Shown here one piece after another: positions 26,816 to 35,748 of a stretch of DNA of 64,000 bases. Every line of letters starts with the position of its first letter. Positions within the stretch are counted from its first letter, which is position 1. Both the position numbers and the translations under genes were made by a program. Source of the stretch: Muribaculaceae bacterium. GTDB taxonomy: Bacteria > Bacteroidota > Bacteroidia > Bacteroidales > Muribaculaceae. The notes under the pieces were generated by a model. It did not search any database. It saw nothing but the letters and a program-made list of their open reading frames with translations, and was not told the origin of the DNA. The stretch spans positions 180,259 through 244,258 of the forward strand of contig JAMPAX010000002.1 in NCBI GenBank assembly GCA_023667015.1. Reading direction: 5' to 3'.

Positions 26816-27844
26816 TTACCGTTTATCGTGCCGACACTTAGATACGTTCCTTTTAAGGCCGGAAAGCTTGGCTCGCTTTATTGCCGAACCCTTAAAAATT
26901 CTTGAAAAGTCCGCTTGCTCCATTTTTGCGATGTCGGAGATGGAAAGGTCCTGCAAGACTGGTCTCAACTCCAATTCCGAGATATTGGTAGGGGGAATAT
27001 CTATATTTTTAGGACACACTCTCAAGCATACATCACATCCGAAAATCGTGTTGCGCCCGATGGGAGTCGACATTACAGTCGTGGCTTCAGCATCCCACTT
27101 ACCTCGATGTTCTATCGTCAGATAGGATATGCATTTGCGGGCATTCAGAGAAGGTACACCATTCTTCAGGCATAAGGCTCCTCCGGGACAAGCTCGCAGG
27201 CATGCTCCGCAACTAAGGCATTCTGAAGACACCCCGGCAGCAGTATCGTCCCCGCCATGAGGCCCCGTATTGTTATCACACAGGACGTCTAAGGGATAGC
27301 GCGTGAAGACTTCCGCAAGAAAAGCTTGTGTGCCATAGCCTTCTACCTCTACCATTCCGTTAGCGCAGAGTCTTCCCAATCCGGACTTTATGGCCCAGTA
27401 GCGCTCCATGACTGGAGCTGAGTCGATACTTATCCGGAAGGGTTGGCTGTCAAGCTCAGAAAGTCCGGGGGGAGGCTCCGGAGAACTTCCAAGCAAACCC
27501 TCGATTTTGGGCAAAGCTACAGCAAGCCTACCACGCAATGCTTCATGATAATCATCGCCCAGAGCATATGAGGCTATGATACCTAAGTCGGGATTACGTT
27601 TTTGCCTCTGTGCAAAAGAGAAAGCACAACAAATTATAGACGCTACACCCGGAAAGAGATTCTGAGGGTTCCGGCGCAGTTCCATATGATTTGCCATATA
27701 GGACATCCCGGCGTCATCTCCCCGATTGAGCCAATCCTCATATCGACGGAATGAGACTATATCAACCTCGGATGCTGCAATCACTGCTGAGGCAATAACT
27801 CCTGCATCCCGGAGGATTGAAGATATTTCAGGGCGAAGCTTCAT
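26816..27844 (-). CDS. queG: Epoxyqueuosine reductase QueG
   Basis: A 342-residue cytoplasmic iron-sulfur and cobalamin enzyme that reduces epoxyqueuosine to queuosine in tRNA, the last step of queuosine synthesis. Two 4Fe-4S motifs are complete: CLSCGACLRACPGGAL and CDVCLRVCPKN. Upstream blocks match the family: SYMANHMELRRNPQNLFPG, ASYALGDDYHE, and the proton-donor Asp in RISIDSAPVMER. The C-terminal HEAT-like extension present in some homologues is absent. The ATG overlaps the TGA of the RNase HI gene by 4 bp (ATGA), so the two are coupled. Confidence 0.95.
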   Translation of the reverse strand: MKLRPEISSILRDAGVIASAVIAASEVDIVSFRRYEDWLNRGDDAGMSYMANHMELRRNPQNLFPGVASIICCAFSFAQRQKRNPDLGIIASYALGDDYHEALRGRLAVALPKIEGLLGSSPEPPPGLSELDSQPFRISIDSAPVMERYWAIKSGLGRLCANGMVEVEGYGTQAFLAEVFTRYPLDVLCDNNTGPHGGDDTAAGVSSECLSCGACLRACPGGALCLKNGVPSLNARKCISYLTIEHRGKWDAEATTVMSTPIGRNTIFGCDVCLRVCPKNIDIPPTNISELELRPVLQDLSISDIAKMEQADFSRIFKGSAIKRAKLSGLKRNVSKCRHDKR

Positions 27845-28518
27845 TTCCTGCCGAAATCTGCCGGTATCTCACCCCAGATATTGGTCTGCCATTTCAGTAT
27901 TTTCGCCTTATAGATGTGAGTATTAAGCCATGCGAGAGCACGGATGGTGACATCGAAAAGACGCTTATTGTCGGGGGTCTCCTCCAGTGTCGTTTTGACT
28001 TTTTTATTTCTCACCCATGCCATGCCGGAGACAGAGTCGGAGTAGATAGTATGCCATTCGCCGGTCTTTCCCATAAGAGCCAATGCATGGACAATGGCCA
28101 GAAATTCACCAATATTGTTGGTAGCGTCTTGGAACGGACCTACACGGAATATCTCACGACCGGTCATCAACTCCACACCGCGATATTCCATGACCCCGGG
28201 ATTTCCAAGGCATGAGGCGTCTACAGCCCAGCCGTTTAGGTCGATTTCCGGAAATGAAAAATAATCGGGAGTGCCGGAGCGCGGAAGAGATGCCGACTTC
28301 GTCACACGATCATCGTTTCTGAGTAGCCGTCCGAGTTCCTTGATATCGGTGCGATGGGTGTAGCGGCGATATGCCTCGGCGGCCTCTTCAGGAGTGTTGA
28401 AAGATTTATATTTTGCACCCTGAAAGTTTTCAATCTGGTCGCGAGCATCTTCCCAGCTATCATAAACTCCGGGGTTTCGGCCCTCCCATACTACGTAGAA
28501 TTTCTTATTATTGGTCAT
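27841..28518 (-). CDS. Ribonuclease HI with N-terminal viroplasmin-like domain
   Basis: A 225-residue protein. Residues 1-50 form the RNase H1 N-terminal (viroplasmin-like) domain that binds RNA/DNA hybrids: KFYVVWEGRNPGVYDSW, YKSFNTPEEA. The RNase H fold follows from about residue 85: AVDASC (Asp), NNIGEFLAIVHAL (Glu) and TIYSDSVSGMAWV (Asp) supply three of four catalytic acids; the last is probably the Asp of IPADFGRK at the C-terminus. It removes RNA from RNA/DNA hybrids. It lies 4 nt upstream of pdxB's stop and is coupled to queG. Confidence 0.93.
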   Translation of the reverse strand: MTNNKKFYVVWEGRNPGVYDSWEDARDQIENFQGAKYKSFNTPEEAAEAYRRYTHRTDIKELGRLLRNDDRVTKSASLPRSGTPDYFSFPEIDLNGWAVDASCLGNPGVMEYRGVELMTGREIFRVGPFQDATNNIGEFLAIVHALALMGKTGEWHTIYSDSVSGMAWVRNKKVKTTLEETPDNKRLFDVTIRALAWLNTHIYKAKILKWQTNIWGEIPADFGRK

Positions 28519-28522
28519 TATC

Positions 28523-29533
28523 TCAACATTTTTGGCGATTTATTTCCGGGCGCAAGTCATATGTGTCGCGTAGTATTTCGAGTCCATCGGGTTGGTTGCG
28601 CAAAAGACGGTCATCGTCAAATGGATTGTAACTGTTGAGGATAAGTTGCTCCGTGACTTCCTTTAGAGGTTCGTATTGCGGCTCCAGTCCGGTAGTGACT
28701 ACGTTGACGTCAAATTTGCGTTTTAGGGCTTCGAGTACCATTCTCGTGGCTCGTTCCTTTCCTTGCAGGGAGTAGCCGGCAATGTGGGGAGTAGCTATGA
28801 ATGCAAGCTCTAAGAGATCTTTATCGATACGGGGTTCACCCTTCCAAGTATCTACGATAGCTCTGACGTTCTTTTGCTTAATATTCTTCTTCCAAGCCTC
28901 TTCGTCAACGACACCGCCACGGGATGCATTGACAAGGATGGTTCCGGGGCGCATGGCCTCGAATTCCCGAGAGCCTATAAGATTCAAGGTAGCATGTTTT
29001 CCGCTACGGGTAAGGGGCACATGCAGAGTTATAGCATCACACCTGCCACATACTTCTTCGAGGGAAACATAGACTTCATCAGACATACCTGCTTCCCGGC
29101 GAGGAGGGTCACAGACGAGGATCTTAGCACCGAGCTTGCGTCCCCATTCTGCCACTATGAAACCCACCTTACCCTTCCCGATGAGGCCGAGGGTATGGCT
29201 CTTCGGATTGAAGCCGGCGCGAAGGAGGGAGCTCCAGGCGTATTGCGCCACAGCTGGGGCGTTACAGCCCGGGGAGTTGACGGCCTCAATACCGAGAGCA
29301 GACAGCTCCGGCATGTTGAAATGGTCAGCGCCGATAGTAGCCGTAGCCACGAGTTTAACTCGACTATCCTTCAACAGAGCTGCATCGCAGCGGGTGCGAG
29401 TGCGCACGAGCAAAGCATCAGCATCGGCCACATCCGCCGGAACGATTGCTGCTCCGGGGAGAATCACTTGCTCTACTTCAGCCGGAATACGACCCTCCAA
29501 GAAGGGTATGGCATCATCAATAATTATCTTCAT
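28523..29533 (-). CDS. pdxB: 4-phosphoerythronate dehydrogenase PdxB
   Basis: A 336-residue D-2-hydroxyacid dehydrogenase that oxidises 4-phospho-D-erythronate in pyridoxal phosphate synthesis. Visible are the substrate-side LLVRTRTRCDAALL, the family-typical ATIGADHFNMPEL and NSPGCNAPAVAQY segments, the NAD-binding GLIGKGKVGFIVAEWG, the catalytic Arg in VNASRGGVVDEE and His in FIATPHIAGYS. It is about 40 residues shorter than the E. coli enzyme, in the C-terminal dimerisation part. It lies 4 nt from the RNase HI start, so pdxB, RNase HI and queG probably form one operon. A decayed gene overlaps its first 17 nt from upstream. Confidence 0.95.
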   Translation of the reverse strand: MKIIIDDAIPFLEGRIPAEVEQVILPGAAIVPADVADADALLVRTRTRCDAALLKDSRVKLVATATIGADHFNMPELSALGIEAVNSPGCNAPAVAQYAWSSLLRAGFNPKSHTLGLIGKGKVGFIVAEWGRKLGAKILVCDPPRREAGMSDEVYVSLEEVCGRCDAITLHVPLTRSGKHATLNLIGSREFEAMRPGTILVNASRGGVVDEEAWKKNIKQKNVRAIVDTWKGEPRIDKDLLELAFIATPHIAGYSLQGKERATRMVLEALKRKFDVNVVTTGLEPQYEPLKEVTEQLILNSYNPFDDDRLLRNQPDGLEILRDTYDLRPEINRQKC

Positions 29534-29725
29534 TTAGTATTTTATGGATATCTTCTTCTGAAGTTTTGAGAATTTGAGATATTAACTGGAAATCAAGCCC
29601 CTTAGCCAATATAGCCGTTATTGTTTTGCATCGTTCTTCTGCGTGGCCCTCAAGAATGTTGAAGTTTACGAAGATCGGAGCATATGCTTTATAGCCCAAT
29701 CAAATCTTATATAAGTATTGACCAT
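29517..29725 (-). pseudogene. Decayed Rpn-family recombination-promoting nuclease / putative transposase remnant
   Basis: From the ATG at 29725 the frame reads MVNTYIRFDWAIKHMLR, the typical N-terminus of one Bacteroidales Rpn (PD-(D/E)XK) family, then hits a stop after two serines. One base away the frame continues with VNFNILEG, the next family motif, and jumps straight to HAEERCKTITAILAKG and SQILKTSEEDIHKIL, which resemble the C-terminal end of the same family. So it has one frameshift and has lost some 200 central residues including the nuclease core. The 3' end runs 17 nt into the start of pdxB. The identity is from remembered family patterns; it is not a functional gene. Confidence 0.7.
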
Positions 29726-29733
29726 CTACTTAT
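29720..29733 (-). repeat. Dispersed 24-bp repeat, partial copy over the Rpn remnant start
   Basis: On the minus strand ATAAGTAGATGGTC, the first 14 nt of the dispersed repeat, surrounds the remnant's ATG. The second half diverges. It lies in inverted orientation to the copy at 29816-29839. Confidence 0.6.
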
Positions 29734-30013
29734 TTGTTGCAAATATAACAATCTTCTCCGACTTTCCGGCAAATTTTAGAGCTCATTATTCCTTAAATCT
29801 GCGGTTTTTGCATTACTAAGTAGATGTTCGATTTAAATTAAGTGGATTTTTTGACATGGCCAAGTCTGAGAAGCATTCTGTTTCCCGGGCTTTGACTTTT
29901 ATCCAATTTTGAGGCTGCTGAATCAAGGATTTATAATTTTTGGAAAGATAATCATATTTTGACCAATTCCTGCTGAAGTGGTCAGGATTAGTCTTGATTC
30001 TCGGATTTGATTT
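29734..30013. other. AT-rich stretch with no convincing gene
   Basis: Apart from the repeat copy at 29816-29839 no gene was recognised. A minus-strand frame of about 60 codons without a start (about 29820-30007) reads through the repeat; it may be a further remnant or chance. Confidence 0.5.
29816..29839 (+). repeat. Dispersed 24-bp repeat copy
   Basis: The copy matches AAGTAGATGGTCGATTT with one change (G to T after GAT) and ends in AAATT. It is one of three near-complete copies in the window, the others being 34934-34957 and 50079-50102. Confidence 0.7.
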
Positions 30014-31630
30014 TCATTTGATGCGCTCGGGGATATTGTGGTCGGTTAGGTATAATCGCGGGCGGGGTTGGAAGGCGGTAGAGGTCAGGTCTTCGGTACT
30101 GTTGACTCGCGGCGATTTGATACCGGCTATGCCAAGAGCAGTCGGGGTGAAGGTGCGGGTCGTGGACAATTGTCGGCGGAAGTTCTTCTGTAGGATTTCT
30201 GCTTTCTCCGGGTATTTACTCAGATATGCCGGGGATAGCCACGCTAATAGAGGCACGTGAAGCTGCCAGCGAGTCGGGGTCGGTGAGGAATGGAGGAAGG
30301 ATTCTCCGTCTTCGTAGAGATCTTCGCCATGGTCAGATGTGTAGAGCAAGGCTGCCAGAATCCCCTGACTCTGAATTCTACGTATAAGCTCGTCAAGTAG
30401 TTCATCGGTCATACAGATAGTATTGTCGTAGGCATTGATAAGCTTCTGCTTATTGGAGAGTCCGGCTGAAGAATAGTCGTCGGGCTTAAAGTAGGCTTTT
30501 GACTTCGGATAGCGGTCCTGATAATTAAAATGCGAACCATATGTATGCAAAACAATAAGTTGCTTGTCATATCCTTGAGAGATAATATCATCAAGGGGTT
30601 TGAGAAGGTCAAGATCATAGAATGATGAAGAGTTCTTGTTGTTTAAGCGCACAAAGAGAGTTGTGTCGGCCTCCTCGCCAAAGAAGTCTATAAACGATCC
30701 GTTGGGAAGTTGATTGGAAATGAAGGCTGTATAAAATCCTGCCTCTTTAAAGGCAGTTATGATACTTTTGACCTTGTATATCTCAGTATTGAAATTACTG
30801 GCAGTCACAGGACTAAGCAACATCGGAACACTCTTATGGGTAGTGTTTGATTCAGAGAATGCCTTCGGAGCGAAGAGCAGGTCGGTACGTTGAGAGAGTC
30901 GGGGGTTAGTAGGTCGGTGATACCCATTGAGTTCCCAGTTGTCAGCACGTGAAGTCTCGCCAACTACCAGTACATATAACTCGCGATCCTCGCGAGGGTG
31001 GGTAGGCTCAGCTTTATATGAATATCCTTTACTTGTAGAGAAATAGTTTTCAGTTTTGAGAGTTCTGTCGCAAGCCAGATATATGTTGTAAAGGACATTG
31101 ACAGGATAGAGATCTCTCTCTATCGAGTAATTACCGGAGATATAGCATAATGGAAGAATGAGGAAGCCAACAGCCAACACGTATAGAAATAATCTTTTAG
31201 AACATTTTAGGAAAGCCGACTTAAGCGTCTCATTGCGAATCCAAAGAATCGTGCCAAAGATAAGTAGCAGTCCATAAGCAGACATAATGGTGATGACAGA
31301 ACCTTGCATGTCGCCCAGTAGCTCACCGGCCTCTTGAGAGTTGGTAGTCACAAGGTTCAGGAACATATCCACGGCTATTATGCCGTGGCCGAAGAGGGCA
31401 AGTATCACAAGTTGGAAAGAAGCTAAGAAAAGCAAGGGGAAGGAAAGCCAAACGCATCTTCCAATTTTAGGAGAAAGAGAAACAAATAGAGCGTAAAGAC
31501 CAAGAGGAAGAACGACATTAACAATACGTCCCCACCAATTCATACACTCCGTCACCGAAAGAATGACATTGGGAAGAATCAGCAGAACAATCAGATATAT
31601 AAATAGTGCGATTGCCGTTTTGTTTCTCAT
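30014..31630 (-). CDS. Phosphoethanolamine-transferase-like membrane sulfatase-fold enzyme (EptA/EptC-like)
   Basis: The ATG at 31630 gives 538 residues. A longer frame upstream translates the direct repeat at 31652-31680 and is unlikely. Five transmembrane helices lie in residues 1-185, followed by a periplasmic alkaline-phosphatase-fold domain: VLVVGETSRADNWELNGYHR, the nucleophile Thr in SNTTHKSVPMLL, LIVLHTYGSHFNYQDRYP, and metal-binding LYTSDHGEDLYEDG. This matches phosphoethanolamine transferases that modify lipid A or core sugars. In Bacteroidales such changes alter envelope charge; the substrate here is not shown by sequence. Confidence 0.88.
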   Translation of the reverse strand: MRNKTAIALFIYLIVLLILPNVILSVTECMNWWGRIVNVVLPLGLYALFVSLSPKIGRCVWLSFPLLFLASFQLVILALFGHGIIAVDMFLNLVTTNSQEAGELLGDMQGSVITIMSAYGLLLIFGTILWIRNETLKSAFLKCSKRLFLYVLAVGFLILPLCYISGNYSIERDLYPVNVLYNIYLACDRTLKTENYFSTSKGYSYKAEPTHPREDRELYVLVVGETSRADNWELNGYHRPTNPRLSQRTDLLFAPKAFSESNTTHKSVPMLLSPVTASNFNTEIYKVKSIITAFKEAGFYTAFISNQLPNGSFIDFFGEEADTTLFVRLNNKNSSSFYDLDLLKPLDDIISQGYDKQLIVLHTYGSHFNYQDRYPKSKAYFKPDDYSSAGLSNKQKLINAYDNTICMTDELLDELIRRIQSQGILAALLYTSDHGEDLYEDGESFLHSSPTPTRWQLHVPLLAWLSPAYLSKYPEKAEILQKNFRRQLSTTRTFTPTALGIAGIKSPRVNSTEDLTSTAFQPRPRLYLTDHNIPERIK

Positions 31631-31651
31631 CTTATGTACATAACAAGAAAA

Positions 31652-31680
31652 TGAGTTGATGAGTTGATGAGTAGATGAGT
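31652..31680 (+). repeat. Short direct repeat in front of the EptA-like gene
   Basis: The word TGAGTTGA/TGAGTAGA recurs at a 9-bp period (GAGTTGATG twice, then GAGTAGATG). It creates an artificial N-terminal extension of the downstream frame. Confidence 0.7.
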
Positions 31681-31759
31681 TCAAATAGGACAACAATTTC
31701 TACTTTAAAGTAATAAACCAATACTCAAAGAGGGTGTATAATAAATCGTATATACAATA

Positions 31760-31842
31760 GAACGTAGGGACGCACGAATAGTGCATCCCTCCTTATAATC
31801 AGTATACTATAACGGACGCACGAGTAGTGCGTACCTACGTTC
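31760..31842. repeat. REP-like palindromic intergenic element, copy 1
   Basis: An 83-bp element whose outer arms GAACGTAGG and CCTACGTTC are reverse complements at its ends. Two inner hairpins built on GGACGCACGA...GTGC lie between. It resembles the second copy at 62617-62698 in both arms and size. Such elements are typical of REP-type repeats thought to be spread by Y1-type REP-associated transposases. Confidence 0.8.
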
Positions 31843-31869
31843 TGATTGATGATACTGCCCCTTGATTAT

Positions 31870-32946
31870 TCAGACAAATTCTTCGCCAAAGCGAGTCTTG
31901 ACTTCGTTGACAATTGTACGGATTTTCTGTTCTTCGGCTATAGGGTATATCAAAAGTGCATTTCCATTGTCAGCAACGATATAATCATCGAGTCCGGCAG
32001 CAACAATCAGCTTCTTACCTCCTACAGCAAACATAGTGTTGTGGCAGTCGTGGGCAATCAGTCGGCAGTTCTGAGTGACGTTGCCATCTTCATTGTGGGG
32101 CGATGTCTCATAGAGAGCCTTCCAGGTACCCAAATCGCTCCAGCCGAGGTCGGCAGTTTCGACATATACATTGTCTGCTCTCTCCATAATATCGTAATCC
32201 ACAGAAATAGAAGGAGCTGTAGCATAAATTTCATCAACAAACTCATTCTCCCGGGCTGAGCCGAAAACGGAAATGTCCTTGTCAAAGACCGCAGCAGTTT
32301 CCGGTGCGAGTTGAGAATATGCATCCAGAATACTCTTGGCACTCCAGAGGAAGATACCGGCGTTCCAAAAGAACTCGCCGCTGCTGAGGAACACCTTAGC
32401 CATTTCGAGGTCGGGCTTCTCTGTGAAGGTCTTGACCTTCATAATACCGGGGAATCCTTCAACGGGTTTACCCTTCTGGATGTAGCCGTAGCCGGTGTTT
32501 GGATAAGTAGGCTGTATTCCTAAGGAGAGCAAAGATGGGGTAGATTCAACGAATTCGAATCCTTGGATAAGAGCTTTGTGGAAAGCCTCTTCTTTAAGGA
32601 TAAGATGATCGGAGGGAAGAGTTACGATTGAAGCCTCCGGGTCGAGGGCGTAGATATGATGGGCAGCCCAGCATACACAGGGGGATGTATTTCGACGAGC
32701 CGGCTCGAGGAGGATATTGCTTTCGGATATCTGTGGCAGCTGTTCGCGGATTATGTCGCGATATTGTCGGTTTGTAACGATAACGATACGCTCAGCCGGC
32801 ACTACGGGCAGAATTCTGTCGAGGGTCATCTGAAGCAATGAGCGTCCGGTGCCGAAGAAGTCAAGAAATTGTTTCGGCATATTGGTGCGGCTGAAGGGCC
32901 AGAAGCGGCTACCTACACCGCCACACATTATTACGCAGTATCTCAT
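31870..32946 (-). CDS. manC: Mannose-1-phosphate guanylyltransferase
   Basis: A 358-residue cytoplasmic nucleotidyltransferase that makes GDP-mannose from mannose 1-phosphate and GTP. The pyrophosphorylase signature is MCGGVGSRFWPFSR, followed by PKQFLDFFG and SLLQMTLDRI. Further blocks are ILLEPARRNTSPC, TLPSDHLI, GYGYIQKG, the metal/substrate loop VKTFTEKPDL and WNAGIFLW. The length is that of the single-domain enzyme, without the isomerase domain of bifunctional ManC/AlgA. It feeds GDP-mannose or GDP-fucose into surface glycans. The gene stands alone between REP-like DNA and a Na/Pi transporter. Confidence 0.93.
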   Translation of the reverse strand: MRYCVIMCGGVGSRFWPFSRTNMPKQFLDFFGTGRSLLQMTLDRILPVVPAERIVIVTNRQYRDIIREQLPQISESNILLEPARRNTSPCVCWAAHHIYALDPEASIVTLPSDHLILKEEAFHKALIQGFEFVESTPSLLSLGIQPTYPNTGYGYIQKGKPVEGFPGIMKVKTFTEKPDLEMAKVFLSSGEFFWNAGIFLWSAKSILDAYSQLAPETAAVFDKDISVFGSARENEFVDEIYATAPSISVDYDIMERADNVYVETADLGWSDLGTWKALYETSPHNEDGNVTQNCRLIAHDCHNTMFAVGGKKLIVAAGLDDYIVADNGNALLIYPIAEEQKIRTIVNEVKTRFGEEFV

Positions 32947-33045
32947 GGTATGTTGTTTAACTCAATTTTCAGCTCCGACCGAAAATTGAAGGTGGAAGGT
33001 TAGAGGTTATGGGTTAGGGGTTAGAGTTTGTCTATCAACTTCAGC

Positions 33046-33072
33046 TGCAGTCTGATTAAGAATCAGACTGCA
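33046..33072 (-). terminator. Hairpin overlapping the stop of the Na/Pi transporter gene
   Basis: TGCAGTCTGATT and AATCAGACTGCA form a perfect 12-bp stem with an AAG loop. The 3' arm contains the last codons and TGA stop of the gene. No T-run follows on the minus strand, so it may act by folding only. Confidence 0.45.
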
Positions 33073-34853
33073 ACAGCGGGCTTGAACTGATGTTTTACGC
33101 CCTCTACGACGTTGAGCATATAGTCGCCGAGCTTTTCGGCTTCGCCGATAAGGTCCATGTAGAAGATACCTTGCTCGTAGTCGTATTCTTTATTATTGAT
33201 GTTTGAGATGTTGGCATTTCTGAGAGCATCGCGAAGGTTGTTGATTTCACGCTCTTTGTTGTAGGCAGTGATAATCTTTGAATCCTCAGGAGTTTCCATC
33301 TCGCGGAGTATTGAGAGCATGTTGTCCATAGCGGAGGCTACCATCTCATACATGTTGTCGATTTCCTTCATGACAGCGTCTGAGAACTTGACATTGACCG
33401 CGTTCTTGCGCGAAAGGGTCTTGGCCACATTGAAGCAACTATCGGCAATACTCTCAATCTCGGAAATTATGCGAAGCATGCCGGCAATCCTCATCTTGCC
33501 TTCCGGGGAGAGTCTTCCCTCGGCAACATGGTTTAAATAATTGCCGATTTCAATCTCCATTCTGTCGGAGATTTCTTCGTATTTTTCAAGGCGCGTGTAG
33601 AGGGGAGTATAGTTGTCGTCTTTCTGGTCGGTATGAATCAGCTGGCGAGCCATGTCGAGCATGCGTTGTACACGTTCGCCATATACGGCGATTTCCTTCT
33701 GAGCTTGAGTAATATTAAGCTCAGAGGCTGAGAGAATACCGCGGCCAATAAACTTGAGGGAGAAGTCCTCCTCTTCATCCTTATGATGTGCGGGCATCAT
33801 CCAGCATACGATCTTCACATACAGCTTGGTAAACCATATCATGATAAGGAGGTTGCATGTATTGAAGACTGTAGGGAACATAGCTAAAGCGAAAGCGATA
33901 GAAGATTGGGCCTTGGCCGTCAGTCCACCCGCAGGATTAATCAGCGTAGAGTCTGCAAGGGTAGCTTCCTCAGCGGCTGTGATATCAAGGGGGTTGACAC
34001 CCTGTATTGCCAAAGTGATGTCAGCAACGAGGGTGACAAAGGGGGTGAATATGCAGAGTACGATGATAGAGCCTATGACATTGAACAGCACATGCCCCAT
34101 AGCCGTACGCTTGGCGGCGAGATTTCCGGACAGAGATGCCAAGATAGGAGTGATGGTCGTACCGATATTGCCACCCAAGACGATGGCGCATCCAAGTTCG
34201 TAGGAGATCCATCCCTGGGAACACATGATGAGGGTAATGGCGAAGGTAGCGGCAGAACTCTGGGCAACCATTGTGATTACGATACCCAAGGCGAAGAAAA
34301 TAAGCACGGATCCATATCCGAGGGTAGTATAGTCAGTGACAAACTGCAGCATCTGGGGATTTTCCTGCAGATTGGGAACATATTTACTGATGAGGTCCAG
34401 ACCCATAAAGAGGAAGCAGAAGCCGATGAGGAATTCACCCATAGACTTATAAGAGCTTTTCTTCATAAAGAGCATTGGCACACCAATGGCGAGCAGAATC
34501 AGCGAATAGTCAGAGATATTTACCTCAAACGAGAAGGCTGATATGATCCAGGTAGTTACGGTAGTACCGACATTGGCGCCGAAAATGACGGCCATGGCTT
34601 GGGCCAAAGACATAAGTCCGGCATTGACAAACGACACTACCATAACCGTAGAAGCCGATGAGGACTGAATAAGGGCAGTAATGACAATACCGGTGATGAC
34701 GCCGGTGACACGGTTTTTTGTCATGACGCCGAGGATGTTGCGAAGGCGATCTCCGGCTACTTTCTGCAGGCCTTCACTCATCACTTTCATGCCATAGAGG
34801 AACAGGCAGACTGATGCGAGCAGGCAAAGGAAGTCAATAATTGAATAATTCAT
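33063..34853 (-). CDS. Na/Pi cotransporter family protein with C-terminal PhoU-like domain
   Basis: A 596-residue inner-membrane protein. Two inverted Na/Pi (PF02690) repeats are visible: ITALIQSSSASTVMVVSFVNAG and ITMVAQSSAATFAITLIMCSQGW; the QSSxA/S motifs are hallmarks of sodium/phosphate symporters. About ten membrane helices fill residues 1-340. The last 200 residues are helical and resemble PhoU (ERVQRMLDMARQLI, SIADSCFNVAKTLSRK), which would regulate the transport. The role is phosphate uptake or export with sodium. Confidence 0.92.
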   Translation of the reverse strand: MNYSIIDFLCLLASVCLFLYGMKVMSEGLQKVAGDRLRNILGVMTKNRVTGVITGIVITALIQSSSASTVMVVSFVNAGLMSLAQAMAVIFGANVGTTVTTWIISAFSFEVNISDYSLILLAIGVPMLFMKKSSYKSMGEFLIGFCFLFMGLDLISKYVPNLQENPQMLQFVTDYTTLGYGSVLIFFALGIVITMVAQSSAATFAITLIMCSQGWISYELGCAIVLGGNIGTTITPILASLSGNLAAKRTAMGHVLFNVIGSIIVLCIFTPFVTLVADITLAIQGVNPLDITAAEEATLADSTLINPAGGLTAKAQSSIAFALAMFPTVFNTCNLLIMIWFTKLYVKIVCWMMPAHHKDEEEDFSLKFIGRGILSASELNITQAQKEIAVYGERVQRMLDMARQLIHTDQKDDNYTPLYTRLEKYEEISDRMEIEIGNYLNHVAEGRLSPEGKMRIAGMLRIISEIESIADSCFNVAKTLSRKNAVNVKFSDAVMKEIDNMYEMVASAMDNMLSILREMETPEDSKIITAYNKEREINNLRDALRNANISNINNKEYDYEQGIFYMDLIGEAEKLGDYMLNVVEGVKHQFKPAVAV

Positions 34854-34933
34854 GGCTTCGAACTCTAAATTATTATTGGGTCTATAAGATTTACAAAGGT
34901 AACTAAAATTTGGAAATCTTCAACTTTGATGCA

Positions 34934-34957
34934 ATAAGTAGATGGTCGATTTAAATT
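34934..34957 (+). repeat. Dispersed 24-bp repeat copy
   Basis: A complete copy containing AAGTAGATGGTCGATTT, in the 121-bp gap between the HAD phosphatase and Na/Pi transporter genes. Upstream it shares TTTGATGCA-like letters with the 29816 copy (TTTTTGCATT). Confidence 0.7.
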
Positions 34958-34974
34958 GAACAGCAACTTAAAGT

Positions 34975-35703
34975 TCACATAGCGAGGGTATTTAAGAAAT
35001 CGGCTAAGGAGACCATGTCGGGAAAGACTATGTCGGCTCCGGCACGATGGAACTCCTCGGCAGGAATGGGTCCGGTAGTGACAGCTATGGTGAAGACTCC
35101 GGCTGCTTTTCCGGCTTTTACCCCTAATGGGGCATTCTCGATTACTATAGCGTCGGAGGCCGGGAACCCGGCTATCTCCAGTCCTTTCAGGTAGGGCTCG
35201 GCATCAGGCTTCCCATGGACTACGTCGGCGGCTGTCACCCGTCGCTCCACGGGGAAGGCTCCGGGATAATCTCGGTCTACGGCATCAATGATGGAGTGTT
35301 GGCCGGAGCCGGTCACGAGCACCGTCAGCACTCCCCTATCTCGTAGAGCACGGATCATGTCGGAGGCGGCAGGCATCGGTTCGCGCTTACCTTGAGAGTT
35401 GAACAGATAGCTCTTGCGGGCGTAGAGCCTCTTGATATTCTCCGGACCACAATCTTTACCGTAGGTGCGTCTCCAGATGAGATTAATCGTATCTTTGCCG
35501 GTCATTCCCTCATAGAGGTAGAACTCATTGCGCGAACACAGTACTCCGACCTCTGCCATCATTTGTTGCCATGCCAGAGTGTGGTACTTCATGGTGTCGT
35601 AAAGCACACCGTCCATATCTATCAGTGCAACACGCGTATGAGTGAGCTGCCGACGAAACCTTTCCGGCACCTCAGAGGGCATATTATCAATATCTATTTT
35701 CAT
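34975..35703 (-). CDS. HAD family hydrolase, beta-phosphoglucomutase-like phosphatase
   Basis: A 242-residue cytoplasmic HAD protein. Motif I is ALIDMDGVLYDTMK (nucleophile Asp and acid/base Asp), with a helical cap after it (YEGMTGKDTINLIWRRTYG). Motif II is LVTGSGQ, the Lys is in VHGKPDAEPYLKGL, and motif III is AIVIENAPLGVKAGKAAG. This is the subfamily that includes beta-phosphoglucomutase and small sugar phosphatases. The Asp after DMDG is present, and the substrate is not predictable. Confidence 0.9.
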   Translation of the reverse strand: MKIDIDNMPSEVPERFRRQLTHTRVALIDMDGVLYDTMKYHTLAWQQMMAEVGVLCSRNEFYLYEGMTGKDTINLIWRRTYGKDCGPENIKRLYARKSYLFNSQGKREPMPAASDMIRALRDRGVLTVLVTGSGQHSIIDAVDRDYPGAFPVERRVTAADVVHGKPDAEPYLKGLEIAGFPASDAIVIENAPLGVKAGKAAGVFTIAVTTGPIPAEEFHRAGADIVFPDMVSLADFLNTLAM

Positions 35704-35748
35704 GCAGAATCGCAGTTTGTCTATATGGGAAACGATAAAGGTATATCA

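Noticed and set aside
29517-29699. A 60-codon frame behind pdxB read as an independent small gene.
   Set aside because: It opens with TTG right after a stop and is the C-terminal part of the Rpn remnant, overlapping pdxB.
29820-30007. A minus-strand frame of about 60 codons without stop.
   Set aside because: No start codon and no family pattern; it reads through a repeat, so it is chance or a remnant.
31631-31696. A 22-residue N-terminal extension of the EptA-like protein.
   Set aside because: It translates the short direct repeat 31652-31680 and precedes a normal membrane-helix start at 31630.
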